Shown here one piece after another: positions 37,403-46,539 of a stretch of 64,000 nt of DNA. The stretch covers positions 62,001 through 126,000 of the forward strand of contig JAPLJV010000044.1 of the NCBI GenBank assembly GCA_026388415.1. The letters run 5' to 3'. Source of the stretch: Deltaproteobacteria bacterium (lineage in GTDB: Bacteria; Desulfobacterota; Syntrophia; Syntrophales; JACQWR01). A program made the position numbers and the translations under genes. The notes beneath the pieces were generated by a model that saw only the letters and a program-made list of their open reading frames with translations, searched no databases and was not told the DNA's origin. The first letter of the stretch is position 1. Each line of letters opens with the position of its first letter.

Positions 37403-39016
37403 ATGAGAGAATTTGACACGATTGTTGTCGGCGGTAGGTTTAAGAAATTATTTTCTGCTGGAAAAACGCAGACAATAATTTCTCGCTTGCTAACCTGTTT
37501 CCTATTGGCGACTTTTTTCCCCTGCCTGGCTTTGGCTACACCAAAAGAGGTTACCATCTTTCCCCAGGCCGCCCGCATTACGGAGATAACAAAAGTTCGT
37601 CTCCTGCCGGAAGGTAAATATCTGCGCAAGGCGGTCATTGTTCTCCCCGGTACGGCTGATCCCGCTTCTTTAGTGGCCTCCCTTCCCCCGGAGGCAAAAT
37701 TGAAGTTGGAGGACCAAACATGGCGCAAGTTACCGCACGATGAGGATGGTGTGATCAAAGAGCTCCGCCGCCAGATCAGGCAGGTCAGAGAGGAGAGAAA
37801 CGGCCTGCAGGCCTCTCTACACGGCCTCGACAACCAGATTCAGTTCTGGCAGCAGCAGACAAAAGCCAAGGCCAAGACGACAATTGAGGCCGGCGTGATT
37901 GCCGCCGCCATCGGCAAGAACATCAAAAAGGCCTATCAGGAAAAATTGAATCTGGGACCGGAAATACCCCGCCTGGACAAGAAGATCAAGGAGCTGGAAG
38001 AGGAGCTGAGCCTGACGCGCGGCAAGGATGATCTTCTTGGGGTGTGGGAAGTCACCTTCCTCTTTTCCAGCGCTGCGGCCAGCGTCCCGGCTAACGATAT
38101 TTTGCTTACCTATAGTTATACGCTGACTGATTGCGGCTGGCAACCGGTTTACCGTCTCGACGCCCGTCCGGCGCGCGGAGAAATCCTTTTCGGCCAGGAG
38201 GCGGAAGTCTGGCAAAATTCAGGGCAACCATGGAACGACGTGGCCGTGCAATTGACAACTTTTACCGCGCCTGCGTCTTTTATCACGCCGGCCGCTTTAC
38301 CACCTTGGAATGTAAAACCTCGCGAAGGAATCAAGACGAAAGTAAAACGCACCGCCGACAAGGCGAAAGCCCTGCCGAGACTTACGGAAGGGCCTGCGGA
38401 AGGACCGATACCGGCGGAAGGGAATGAAGCGCGGGCCGTCGCCCCACCAGACGATTTTAATCTCCAAGCGGCGGGCAGAAAAACCATCCCCGCCGGCTCG
38501 CGTCTGAAGATAAAGCTCTCCGAAGAAGTCTGGCCGGCCGCCTTCGGCTACCTTGCTCGCCCCGGTCAAGGCCCGCAGGCCTTTATCAGCGCCTTGTTTA
38601 ATTTTCCCGAAGCCAGGCAAATACCACCGGGTCAGGCCATGTTTTCCCAGCAGGGCACCCTGCTGGGCAAGAGCAGCTTCTCATTATCCGGGAAGCAGGG
38701 ATTGCTTTTCTTCGGACAGGATCCCCAGGTTACGGTTACCAGCCAATTGCTGACGGACCAGCCCAAGCACCGCCAGTGGCGTCTTGAGGTCCGGAACGAC
38801 CGTGCCGCTCCGATAAAACTGCGCATCGAGGAAAGCGCTCCCCAGGCTCACGATGCCAGGATAAAAGTCAAGCTGCTCGCCGTCGGCGCTGAGGAAAAAC
38901 CGGGGCTGTTGAGCTGGGATTTAGAACTGGCGGCAGGAGAAAAGAAAACACTGTTTTGGGGCATCGAACTCGAAGCCCCCCCGGACATGGAAGTCGAATC
39001 CGGCCTTACGCCATAG
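37403..39016 (+). CDS. DUF4139 (mucoidy inhibitor MuiA-like) exported protein
   Basis: This 537-residue protein has a late hydrophobic segment (about 28-46, LLTCFLLATFFPCLALA) that acts as signal peptide or anchor. A DUF4140-like N-terminal strand region (EVTIFPQAARITEI) follows, then a coiled coil (about 98-165) and a C-terminal DUF4139 beta domain with LTYSYTLTDCGWQPVYRLDA and EVWQNSGQPWNDVAVQLTT. The start is ATG 37403, 14 bases after the VKOR fusion stop. The first residues MREFDTIVVGG resemble the start of a flavoprotein and precede the signal, which is unusual. Function unknown. Confidence 0.8.
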   Translation: MREFDTIVVGGRFKKLFSAGKTQTIISRLLTCFLLATFFPCLALATPKEVTIFPQAARITEITKVRLLPEGKYLRKAVIVLPGTADPASLVASLPPEAKLKLEDQTWRKLPHDEDGVIKELRRQIRQVREERNGLQASLHGLDNQIQFWQQQTKAKAKTTIEAGVIAAAIGKNIKKAYQEKLNLGPEIPRLDKKIKELEEELSLTRGKDDLLGVWEVTFLFSSAAASVPANDILLTYSYTLTDCGWQPVYRLDARPARGEILFGQEAEVWQNSGQPWNDVAVQLTTFTAPASFITPAALPPWNVKPREGIKTKVKRTADKAKALPRLTEGPAEGPIPAEGNEARAVAPPDDFNLQAAGRKTIPAGSRLKIKLSEEVWPAAFGYLARPGQGPQAFISALFNFPEARQIPPGQAMFSQQGTLLGKSSFSLSGKQGLLFFGQDPQVTVTSQLLTDQPKHRQWRLEVRNDRAAPIKLRIEESAPQAHDARIKVKLLAVGAEEKPGLLSWDLELAAGEKKTLFWGIELEAPPDMEVESGLTP

Positions 39017-39100
39017 AGCCAAACTGCAGCAAGGGGGCAGGAAGATTTCCGTTGGCTTCCTGAAATAACCCCCATGCACAGCGCGGGTACAACGAAACAT

Positions 39101-39152
39101 GAAAATCCCCCCTTAACCCCCCTTTGGTAAAGGGGGGATGGGGGGGATTTTC
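39101..39152. repeat. C/G-run palindromic intergenic repeat, copy C
   Basis: GAAAATCCCCCC and GGGGGGATTTTC form the outer arms around AACCCCCCTTTGGTAAAGGGGGG. It is a near-perfect 52-base palindrome between the DUF4139 gene and the next plus-strand gene. It is the most regular of the three copies. Confidence 0.8.
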
Positions 39153-39205
39153 ATATAAATAGACACGTCAATAAGATTCAGGCAGTTTAAATTGAGGATC
39201 AGTCA

Positions 39206-39715
39206 ATGGATATGACAACGTTTCAGCAGATGGACAGGGAACAGCTTACCAGCTACATAGAATTCCTTCTGTGGCATTACCGGGTTGCGGACGCCTTCTG
39301 GTTTATCAAGGTAGCGGAGCGTTTTGATCAGGCTACGGCGGAAAAAATCAACGAGCAGGTTTGGGGGCGTATCGCCGGTATAGCCGCCAAAGACCTGCTT
39401 GCCCGCTTTAACATTGAAGAGCAGGGTCTTGCCGGCTTTGTGAAAGCGATCAAACTTTTCCCCTGGTGTATCCTGGTGGGTTACCAGATTTCTCAAACCG
39501 ATGATGTTGTGACCATAACCGTGCCTTCCTGCCCGGCGCAGCAGGCCCGGCTGAAGCGGGGTTTAGGCGAATATGTCTGCAAGGATATGCATCATCGTGA
39601 GTTCGCCAGCTTCGCGCACGTCATAGACCCCCGCATCGCGGTTTCGTGCCTCTTCGCGCCCCCTGATCCGCATCCCGCCGATACCTTTTGCCAATGGCAG
39701 TTCCGGCTCACATAA
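39206..39715 (+). CDS. Hypothetical cytosolic protein, DUF6125-like
   Basis: This soluble 169-residue protein has the recognisable segments [37 protein letters not shown] and FCQWQF. They resemble a family of uncharacterised proteins (DUF6125) found mainly in anaerobic bacteria. Cysteines in PSCPAQQ, YVCKD, AVSCLF and DTFCQW could bind a metal. It ends 18 bases before the KaiC/PPDK-like gene and is probably co-transcribed with it. Confidence 0.65.
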   Translation: MDMTTFQQMDREQLTSYIEFLLWHYRVADAFWFIKVAERFDQATAEKINEQVWGRIAGIAAKDLLARFNIEEQGLAGFVKAIKLFPWCILVGYQISQTDDVVTITVPSCPAQQARLKRGLGEYVCKDMHHREFASFAHVIDPRIAVSCLFAPPDPHPADTFCQWQFRLT

Positions 39716-39733
39716 TTATGAGGAAGGGCGTTG

Positions 39734-42349
39734 ATGAATGCAAGAACGGTTGCGAGCGGTCTTCACGACCTGGATGAGGTGGTTCAGGGTCTGTGTCTGG
39801 GCGACAATGTCGTCTTTCAGGTGGACCGTTTGGATGAATACCTTCATTTTGCCCGACCTTTCGCCGCCCGGGCCATCGCCGACGGGCGTACCTGCGTTTA
39901 CATGCGCTTCGCCCCCCATCCGCCCATCCTGGATGCCGCGCCGGGGCTTACCATCATCGAGGTCAACCCCCACGAGGGCTTCGATGCGTTCAGCGGTGCG
40001 GTCCATCAGATCATCGAGGATCTGGGTAAGGAGGTCTTCTACATCTTCGACAACCTTTCCGCCCTCGTCGTGGAGTGGGCAACGGATGAACTTCTGGCCA
40101 ACTTCTTCCAGATCACCTGCCCCTTCCTTTACGAGCTCGACACGGTGGCCTTTTTCGCGCTGACGCGGGGCCACCATGCCCACAGCGTCGTCGCCCGCAT
40201 CCGGGACACAACGCAAGTATTGATAGATGTGTATCACGTGCAGGGCGACATGTATATTCATCCGCTCAAGGTTTGGACGCGTTACTCCCCCCAGATGTTT
40301 CTCCCGCATATCCGTGCGGAAGCAGGGTGGTCACCCGTCTTCCAGAGCGGCGATGCGGCGGCAATTTCCGCCCGGGCGAGCCGGAACCCCTTGCACGTGA
40401 AGGACAAATCCACGGCCCCCTGGACGAGCGTCTACCGGAAGCTCATGCAGTATCACGAAGCGGGAGAGTCCCTGACGGAGAATTCTTCGGAAGTCGCTGC
40501 CCTGAAGCAGGAGCTCACGCGTATGATGATCGGCAATCACCCGGAGTTCAGCCGTCTGGCCGATCAATACTTTACCATTGACGATCTCTTCTCTATCCGG
40601 GATCGCCTGATAGGGTCGGGGCGGATCGGCGGGAAAGCGGCCGGAATGCTCCTGGCCCGGCGGATCCTAGCGGTGACAGCGGGCGCCTTTGAGTTCTCGG
40701 AGATTTTGGAGGAACACGACTCTTTCTATATCGGTGCGGACGTTTTCTTCACCTTCCTCGTGAACAACGAACTTTTCCGCCTGCGCCTGAAGCTCTCGCG
40801 GAGTTCCCATGTTTCCCATGAGGAATTTGCCGAGGTGGAGAAGCGCTTCCTTGCGGGTCGGTTTACGGCTGAGATACTGGAGCAGTTCCGGCGCATGCTC
40901 GATTACTTTGGCCAGGCCCCGATCATCGTGCGCTCGAGCAGTTTGCTTGAGGACAGCTTCGGCAACGCTTTTGCCGGTAAGTACCGGAGTGAGTACTGCG
41001 CGAATCAGGGAACTCCCGAGGTGCGACTGGAAGCCTTTCTCACGGCGGTGAAGCTCGTCTACGCCAGCACCTTAAACCCCGATGCCCTGACGTACCGGCG
41101 GACACGGGGACTCGGGGAAAGTGACGAACAGATGGCCATCCTCGTCCAGCGGGTCTCCGGCAGGCCCTTCAACCGCTATTTTTTTCCGACCCTGGCCGGG
41201 GTCGCCTTTTCCCGCAATCTCTATGCCTGGACAAACCGGATTGACCCTGAGCAGGGAATGATCCGGCTGGTCCTTGGATTGGGCACGCGGGCCGTCAACC
41301 GCGTGGGCGACGACTACCCGCGGATGATCGCCGTCAGCCACCCGCAACTCCGCCCCGAAGCGGGGACGCGGATCGCCAAGTATTCGCAGTGGGAAATGGA
41401 TGTCATTGATCTTGCGGAAAACCGGTTCGCCACGAAGTCCGTCCGGGAGGTCTTCCGCGACGGGGAGTATCCGCATTTACCCATGCTCGTCTCCCTGATG
41501 AAAGACGGCTATCTCAGTGATCCCTTCACCGGCAGGTTGCCGGCAGGAACGAACAAATTTGTCCTGACCTTCAACAACCTGATCAACCGTACAAATTTCG
41601 TAAAGATCATCGGGGAGATGCTCTCCCGCCTCGAGGGGGTCTACGGCCATCCCCTCGATACGGAGTTCACCGCCGCGGTGGATCATGACGGCCGTATCCG
41701 GGTGAATCTCCTCCAGTGCAGGCCCATGCGCCTTCCCGGGACGACGGGCCCCGTGGAACTGCCCCGGGAGCTGCCGACGGAGCGGATTCTTTTCCGGTCT
41801 CACCGAACGATCAGTGGCGGGGTTGTAGAGCAAATTCGGTATATTCTGTATATTGATCCAAAACGTTATGCAGCGATCGAGGAGAGGGACATCAAGAAAA
41901 CTCTCGGCCGGATTGTCGGAAAAATCAACGAACACCCCCGGATTGAAGGGCAGAACCTCATCATGATGGGGCCAGGCCGCTGGGGAAGCAGCAATATCAA
42001 CCTAGGCGTGAACGTGAGTTATGCGGACATCAATAACACGGCGGTTCTGGTCGAGATCGCCCGGGAGGCGGCGGGGCATATTCCCGAGGTGTCCTATGGA
42101 ACCCACTTCTTTCTGGACCTCGTGGAGGCTCAGATCATCTATCTACCCGTGTATCCCAACGATCCGGAGGCGGACTTCCAGCACAAGTTCTTTGCGGAGG
42201 CCAGGAATTCCCTGACCGACCTCCTGCCGGAGGCGGATAAATTCGCCCCGTATGTGCACCTGATTGATCTCCCGGCATGTACGGGGGGCCGTTACGCCCG
42301 TCTGGTTGCCGATCCCCGAAGCCAGCAGGCGGTGTGTTATATAGCCTAA
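39734..42349 (+). CDS. PEP/pyruvate-binding (PPDK N-type) protein with degenerate KaiC-like N-terminus
   Basis: The first 180 residues of this 871-residue protein look like a KaiC/RecA-type fold (GLHDLDEVVQGLCLGDNVVF, and a Walker-B-like FYIFDNLSAL), but the Walker A lysine motif is missing. From about 290 a PPDK N-terminal nucleotide-binding domain begins with GRIGGKAAGMLLARRIL, continuing with PIIVRSSSLLEDSFGNAFAG, AILVQRVSG and NLLQCRPMR. The C-terminal 180 residues are specific to this family. No phosphohistidine domain or PEP-binding barrel follows, so it is not a complete PPDK or PEP synthase. AGGAAGGG precedes ATG 39734. Function unknown; a regulatory phosphotransfer role is possible. 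Confidence 0.8.
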   Translation: MNARTVASGLHDLDEVVQGLCLGDNVVFQVDRLDEYLHFARPFAARAIADGRTCVYMRFAPHPPILDAAPGLTIIEVNPHEGFDAFSGAVHQIIEDLGKEVFYIFDNLSALVVEWATDELLANFFQITCPFLYELDTVAFFALTRGHHAHSVVARIRDTTQVLIDVYHVQGDMYIHPLKVWTRYSPQMFLPHIRAEAGWSPVFQSGDAAAISARASRNPLHVKDKSTAPWTSVYRKLMQYHEAGESLTENSSEVAALKQELTRMMIGNHPEFSRLADQYFTIDDLFSIRDRLIGSGRIGGKAAGMLLARRILAVTAGAFEFSEILEEHDSFYIGADVFFTFLVNNELFRLRLKLSRSSHVSHEEFAEVEKRFLAGRFTAEILEQFRRMLDYFGQAPIIVRSSSLLEDSFGNAFAGKYRSEYCANQGTPEVRLEAFLTAVKLVYASTLNPDALTYRRTRGLGESDEQMAILVQRVSGRPFNRYFFPTLAGVAFSRNLYAWTNRIDPEQGMIRLVLGLGTRAVNRVGDDYPRMIAVSHPQLRPEAGTRIAKYSQWEMDVIDLAENRFATKSVREVFRDGEYPHLPMLVSLMKDGYLSDPFTGRLPAGTNKFVLTFNNLINRTNFVKIIGEMLSRLEGVYGHPLDTEFTAAVDHDGRIRVNLLQCRPMRLPGTTGPVELPRELPTERILFRSHRTISGGVVEQIRYILYIDPKRYAAIEERDIKKTLGRIVGKINEHPRIEGQNLIMMGPGRWGSSNINLGVNVSYADINNTAVLVEIAREAAGHIPEVSYGTHFFLDLVEAQIIYLPVYPNDPEADFQHKFFAEARNSLTDLLPEADKFAPYVHLIDLPACTGGRYARLVADPRSQQAVCYIA

Positions 42350-42357
42350 ACCCCTAT

Positions 42358-43605
42358 TTACATCCAGCCGCGGAGTTGCATGGCTTCCACGACCCTCTCC
42401 ACGGCGACGACATAGGCCGCCTGACGCATGTTGATGTTGTACTTTTTCGATGTCTCAAACACCTTGTGATAGGCGGAAGTCATTTTTTTGTCCAGGCGCT
42501 TGTGGACCTCTTCCTCATCCCAGTAGTACATATAGAAATTCTGGACCATTTCGAAGTAGGATACGGTCACGCCGCCGGCATTGCACAGGAAGTCGGGGAT
42601 CACATGGACGCCGTTCTTGTGCAGGATTTCGTCGGCTTCCGGCGTCGTCGGGCCGTTGGCCAGCTCGGCGATAATCTTCGCCTTGATCCTGGGGGCGTTT
42701 ACCTCGGTGATGACGCTCTCCAGAGCCGACGGGAACAGGATATCTACATCCATTTCCAGAAGGTCTTCGTTGGTAATGAATTCCGTGTCGGGGAAGTTGC
42801 AGACGGACGATGTCTGTGCTTTGTGTTCCCCGACGGCCACGGGGTCGAAACCGGCGTCGCAACTGATGCCGCCCCTGGAGTCACTGACCGCCACGATCTT
42901 GCAGCCGAACATGGTCTGGGCGAGACAAGCGGCGTAATAACCGGCATTGCCGTAACCCTGGACGGCGATGGTGGCCTTGGACAGATCAATGCCCAGGACT
43001 TTTGCCGCTTCGCGAACGGTGTAAAGGCCGCCCCGGGCGGTGGCATCCCCGCGGCCGGCGGAACCGCCGAGGGCCAAGGGTTTGCCTGTGATCACGCCGA
43101 ACTGGTTTTTACCGGAGAGTTTGGAGTATTCATCCATCATCCAGGCCATGATCTGGGGGTTGGTGTACACATCCGGCGCCGGAACGTCCTTTTCCGGACC
43201 GATAAACTGCCAGATCTGATCAATATAGGCGCGGCTGACGCGTTCCAGTTCACCCTGGGACATCTCTTTCGGGTTGCAGATAACGCCGCCCTTGCCGCCG
43301 CCCAGGGGCAGGTCAACCACGGCGCATTTCCAGGTCATCCAGGCGGCCAGAGCCTTTACCGTGTCTATGGTTTCATCGGGATGAAACCGGATGCCGCCCT
43401 TCGCCGGGCCTCTGGCATCGTTGTACTGCACACGGAAACCTTGAAACACCTTGACCGTGCCGTCGTCCATCCGGATCGGCAGGGAAACATATAATTCACG
43501 CACGGGGACCCGGAGCATAGCATGAATGCCGGGATCCAGATTCAAGATTTTGGCGCACTGATCCAACTGTTTCTGCGCCACCGCAAAGGCATTTGACTCT
43601 GACAT
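42358..43605 (-). CDS. gdhA: Glutamate dehydrogenase (Glu/Leu/Phe/Val family)
   Basis: This cytoplasmic enzyme of 415 residues catalyses reversible oxidative deamination of glutamate. The catalytic lysine region [13 protein letters not shown] and substrate site [15 protein letters not shown] are intact, and the Rossmann motif [12 protein letters not shown] follows. GAGGAG before ATG 43605 decides the start over the open frame to 43671. The acidic residue after the second beta strand (AVSDSRGGI) suggests NAD preference. It is convergent with the PPDK-like gene. Confidence 0.95.
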   Translation of the reverse strand: MSESNAFAVAQKQLDQCAKILNLDPGIHAMLRVPVRELYVSLPIRMDDGTVKVFQGFRVQYNDARGPAKGGIRFHPDETIDTVKALAAWMTWKCAVVDLPLGGGKGGVICNPKEMSQGELERVSRAYIDQIWQFIGPEKDVPAPDVYTNPQIMAWMMDEYSKLSGKNQFGVITGKPLALGGSAGRGDATARGGLYTVREAAKVLGIDLSKATIAVQGYGNAGYYAACLAQTMFGCKIVAVSDSRGGISCDAGFDPVAVGEHKAQTSSVCNFPDTEFITNEDLLEMDVDILFPSALESVITEVNAPRIKAKIIAELANGPTTPEADEILHKNGVHVIPDFLCNAGGVTVSYFEMVQNFYMYYWDEEEVHKRLDKKMTSAYHKVFETSKKYNINMRQAAYVVAVERVVEAMQLRGWM

Positions 43606-43636
43606 ATAATTCTCCTCTTTCAGTAATGGATTCATA

Positions 43637-43664
43637 GGCAAGCGGCAGTCATTTGCCGCCTGCC
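43637..43664 (-). promoter_or_regulatory. Inverted repeat in the gdhA leader
   Basis: GGCAAGCGGCA (43637-43647) and TGCCGCCTGCC (43654-43664) pair at 10 of 11 positions across a 6-base loop, 32-59 bases upstream of the gdhA start. TTGACA occurs further upstream on the minus strand at 43690-43685. It could be an operator or a leader hairpin. Confidence 0.4.
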
Positions 43665-43807
43665 TTAACATGTCAAAATATGTCTGTCAATAGGGAAGAA
43701 TTACAGGAAACCAAATGACCCGATACTAATATTCACTATCGAAATCATGCATTTTGTCGAGCTTAGAGATTTGCTGATCTTCTATTCAACAGACATCAAC
43801 AGGCATG

Positions 43808-43837
43808 TTGACTTTTTTCATAAGACTGCTGTAGAAT
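43808..43837 (+). promoter_or_regulatory. Promoter of the GH57 gene
   Basis: TTGACT (43808-43813), an 18-base spacer and TAGAAT (43832-43837) are a good sigma-70 match. The predicted start is near 43844, 27 bases before the start codon, with GGAG between. Confidence 0.55.
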
Positions 43838-43870
43838 AGCACAAATTACAAACCGCAGGCTGGAGTTCAT

Positions 43871-44851
43871 ATGCCCCTCGTCTCCTTTTATTTTCAGATG
43901 CATCAACCTTTTCGGCTTCATCCGGACCGGGACAAGTTCTTCTGGGAAGAAAGGAACCGCGACATTTTCCTGAAGGTTGCCGACAAGTGTTATCTGCCTG
44001 CCGTGCGAATGTTCACGGAACTAATCGCCGAATATCCGCTGTTTAAGATTGCCCTGGGCCTTTCAGGAACATTTCTGGAGCAGGCGGAGCTTTATAACCC
44101 CGAGGTCGTCAAGGCCCTCCAGGAATTGTTTGCTGCCGGACGGAAGGGTGGGCAGGTGGAATGTCTGGATGAGACCTATTACCATTCTTTGACCAGTCTT
44201 TTTGCCGATCCCCGGCGTCAGGAATTCCGCGATCAGGTAGCCCTGCATCGGGAAAAGCTTCGGATGCTTTTCGGTGTCGTTCCCACTTCCTTCCGCAATA
44301 CGGAACTGATGTATAACAACCACATTGCCGATGTGGTTGCGGACATGGGCTATCAGGCCATTCTCTGCGAGCAGCGTCCGGACATGTTTATCACGGATGA
44401 CAAGCCTATTTCTCCTAACACTGTTTTTCATGCTCAGGGAAGCAAGTTGGTTGTCATTCCGCGTAATCGCGAACTAAGCGATGACGTGGCCTTTCGGTTT
44501 CCTCACCGGCCGATTACGGCGGAGGAATACGCCTCTTACCTGGCAAAGGTGGATGGGGAAGTAGTGCTGCTCGGTTACGATTTTGAGCACATCGGGGAAC
44601 ATATCTGGGAGGACAAGGGGATATTTGCTTTCTGGCGAGGTCTTCCCGCCGCCCTGGCGTCTTATCCCAATGTCGTGGTATCTACGCCCACGGAGATTGC
44701 CCAGGCCTTCAAGAACGCCGCTTGTCCGGAGCTGAGCATTCAAGGCCTTTCTACGTCATCATGGGCTGATGCCGGGCGGGACACCTTCGGCTGGCTGGGG
44801 ACAGCTACGCAATATGAACTGTTTCGGGACATTGAGAATCTGGAATACTGA
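43871..44851 (+). CDS. Glycoside hydrolase family 57 domain, 5' part of a frameshifted gene
   Basis: These 326 residues encode the GH57 catalytic barrel. The N-terminal FYFQMHQPFRLH signature, QVECLDETYYHSL, the nucleophile region GYQAILCEQ and the GYDFEHIGEH segment are present. GH57 enzymes act on alpha-1,4-glucans as amylases or 4-alpha-glucanotransferases. The frame ends at TGA 44849-44851 inside the GH57 domain. The next frame continues it exactly with LNHWRHLTTSDHVYFLHENE, and one extra C in TACTGA would join them. The two ORFs are therefore one gene, split by a one-base deletion or a sequencing error. Confidence 0.88.
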   Translation: MPLVSFYFQMHQPFRLHPDRDKFFWEERNRDIFLKVADKCYLPAVRMFTELIAEYPLFKIALGLSGTFLEQAELYNPEVVKALQELFAAGRKGGQVECLDETYYHSLTSLFADPRRQEFRDQVALHREKLRMLFGVVPTSFRNTELMYNNHIADVVADMGYQAILCEQRPDMFITDDKPISPNTVFHAQGSKLVVIPRNRELSDDVAFRFPHRPITAEEYASYLAKVDGEVVLLGYDFEHIGEHIWEDKGIFAFWRGLPAALASYPNVVVSTPTEIAQAFKNAACPELSIQGLSTSSWADAGRDTFGWLGTATQYELFRDIENLEY

Positions 44852-44994
44852 ACCACTGGCGCCATCTGACTACATCGGATCATGTCTATTTCCTGCACGA
44901 AAATGAAGGAGAAGACAACGCCGTCCATAACTATTTCAATCCCTACGGTTCCATCGCCCGCCCTTCTCACATCCTGACGCGGAAGATAGATTAT

Positions 44995-46539
44995 TTGGAA
45001 ATGGCCGTGAAGCGTTCTGCCATCTTAATAAAAAGGCAAAAGACGGCGGTGTTGATGATCAGCCCGGAAACGGGTCGCTTGCCGACGGGCATGGGGGGGT
45101 TGGCGCAATATGTTTTCGGTAAGACCGGCGGGCAGGGGGAGGTGGTTTCGGCGCTGTGCGAGGGCCTCACGGAACGGGGCATCCATGTGCATGTGATAAC
45201 GCTTAATCTGAAAAAACGTTTTCGCAGTGAGGCCAATTTAACCGAGCTGCAATGGCAGCAACTGCGCTACACGATAGATCCCCAGAATATTCATCTCATC
45301 AGCTCCTCTTTGTTTGCCGATAAATTGAGCGCCTATTCCGGGGATGTGCTGCTAACGGCAGCAGAATTTCAAAAAGAGGCAGTGAACAACCTGATTAAAA
45401 CACTCCGGGCTGAACACGAAGGACTTATCATCCACAGCCATGACTGGATGGCCGGGGGCGCAATTACCGCCTATGCCAAAGCCAGGAGGCTGCCCGTCCT
45501 GCATACGGTACACAATGTCTTTACGGCCCATTTGCCTGTTGATTATCTCAGTGGCGTGGATCGTAAAACTTTATCGGGCAGGCTTTATCTGACCAACATC
45601 AATGGCACCGATTGCATTGATTGCCAGGCGACGGCAATAAAAAATGCCACGCTCATAAACTTCGTGGGGCAAAGATTTCTGAAAGAAGTCGTAGATGATT
45701 ACTTTCTCGACCGGAACATTGTCCCTACCAGTGTCAGGAACGAGGTGAAGGCTAAATACTATGCCGATGCGGCCTCGGCCATAATAAATGCGCCCTCCAA
45801 CTCCGTTTACCCGGAACGCTGTGAATTTATTGTAAGAAAGTACGGTCCCGATGACGATGTAATCCAGGCCAAAAGAGAGAACCTTGTCGCCTTCCAGCAG
45901 CGCACGGGTTTAAATGCTAATCCTGAGGCCATCCTTTTTTACTGGCCATCGCGACTTGACCCATTCCAAAAAGGTGTAGAGCTCCTGGAGCAGATTGCCC
46001 TGCCTTTTGTCATGACCCATAGTGATGCGCAAATAGCGATTGTGGGTAACGGCATTGGTGATGATTATTACCACAGCGATGTCGTGGGCGGGATTGCCAT
46101 GGCATCGCAGGGAAGAATTGCCTATCAACCCTACAACGAGGAGATGTCCCTGCTCGGTTATGCGGCGGCCAGCGATGTTTTTGGGGCGTCTCTCTATGAA
46201 CCCTGCGGACAGATTGATCAATTAGGCAATCTGTTTGGCGCCACGGCCACCAACCGCGACACGGGGGGATACCACGACAAGATCCGGGAATTAAAGCTCA
46301 GAATTGACGGCGCCACGCATGACGTGGGCAACGGCTTTCTCTTCCGCGATTACGATGCCGGAGGACTCTGGTTTGCTCTCGAGAAAAGCCTGCTCTTCCA
46401 TCGCCATGCCCCGGAAATAAAGGCCGGGCAGATCATCAGGATTATGAAGGAAACCCGGGAAAGGCATGACTTAGGAAAAATGATCTCCGCCTACATCCGG
46501 CTTTATGAAAAACTCAATAACGGCAAACCACTGGCTTAA
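44995..46539 (+). CDS. Glycogen/starch synthase-like glycosyltransferase, 3' part of the frameshifted GH57 fusion
   Basis: Coding sequence in this frame really begins at about 44848, with the end of the GH57 domain; 44995 is only the first start-like codon (TTG). From about 45040 it encodes a GT5-type glycosyltransferase: VLMISPETGRLPTGMGGLAQ, a KTGGQGEVV variant of the KxGGL sugar-nucleotide motif, IIHSHDWMAGG, and the C-terminal EPCGQIDQLGNLFGATATNR. Such enzymes extend alpha-1,4-glucan from ADP- or UDP-glucose. Fused to GH57, the product would both build and trim glycogen. As sequenced, it would need a separate start or a frameshift to be made. Confidence 0.85.
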   Translation: MEMAVKRSAILIKRQKTAVLMISPETGRLPTGMGGLAQYVFGKTGGQGEVVSALCEGLTERGIHVHVITLNLKKRFRSEANLTELQWQQLRYTIDPQNIHLISSSLFADKLSAYSGDVLLTAAEFQKEAVNNLIKTLRAEHEGLIIHSHDWMAGGAITAYAKARRLPVLHTVHNVFTAHLPVDYLSGVDRKTLSGRLYLTNINGTDCIDCQATAIKNATLINFVGQRFLKEVVDDYFLDRNIVPTSVRNEVKAKYYADAASAIINAPSNSVYPERCEFIVRKYGPDDDVIQAKRENLVAFQQRTGLNANPEAILFYWPSRLDPFQKGVELLEQIALPFVMTHSDAQIAIVGNGIGDDYYHSDVVGGIAMASQGRIAYQPYNEEMSLLGYAAASDVFGASLYEPCGQIDQLGNLFGATATNRDTGGYHDKIRELKLRIDGATHDVGNGFLFRDYDAGGLWFALEKSLLFHRHAPEIKAGQIIRIMKETRERHDLGKMISAYIRLYEKLNNGKPLA

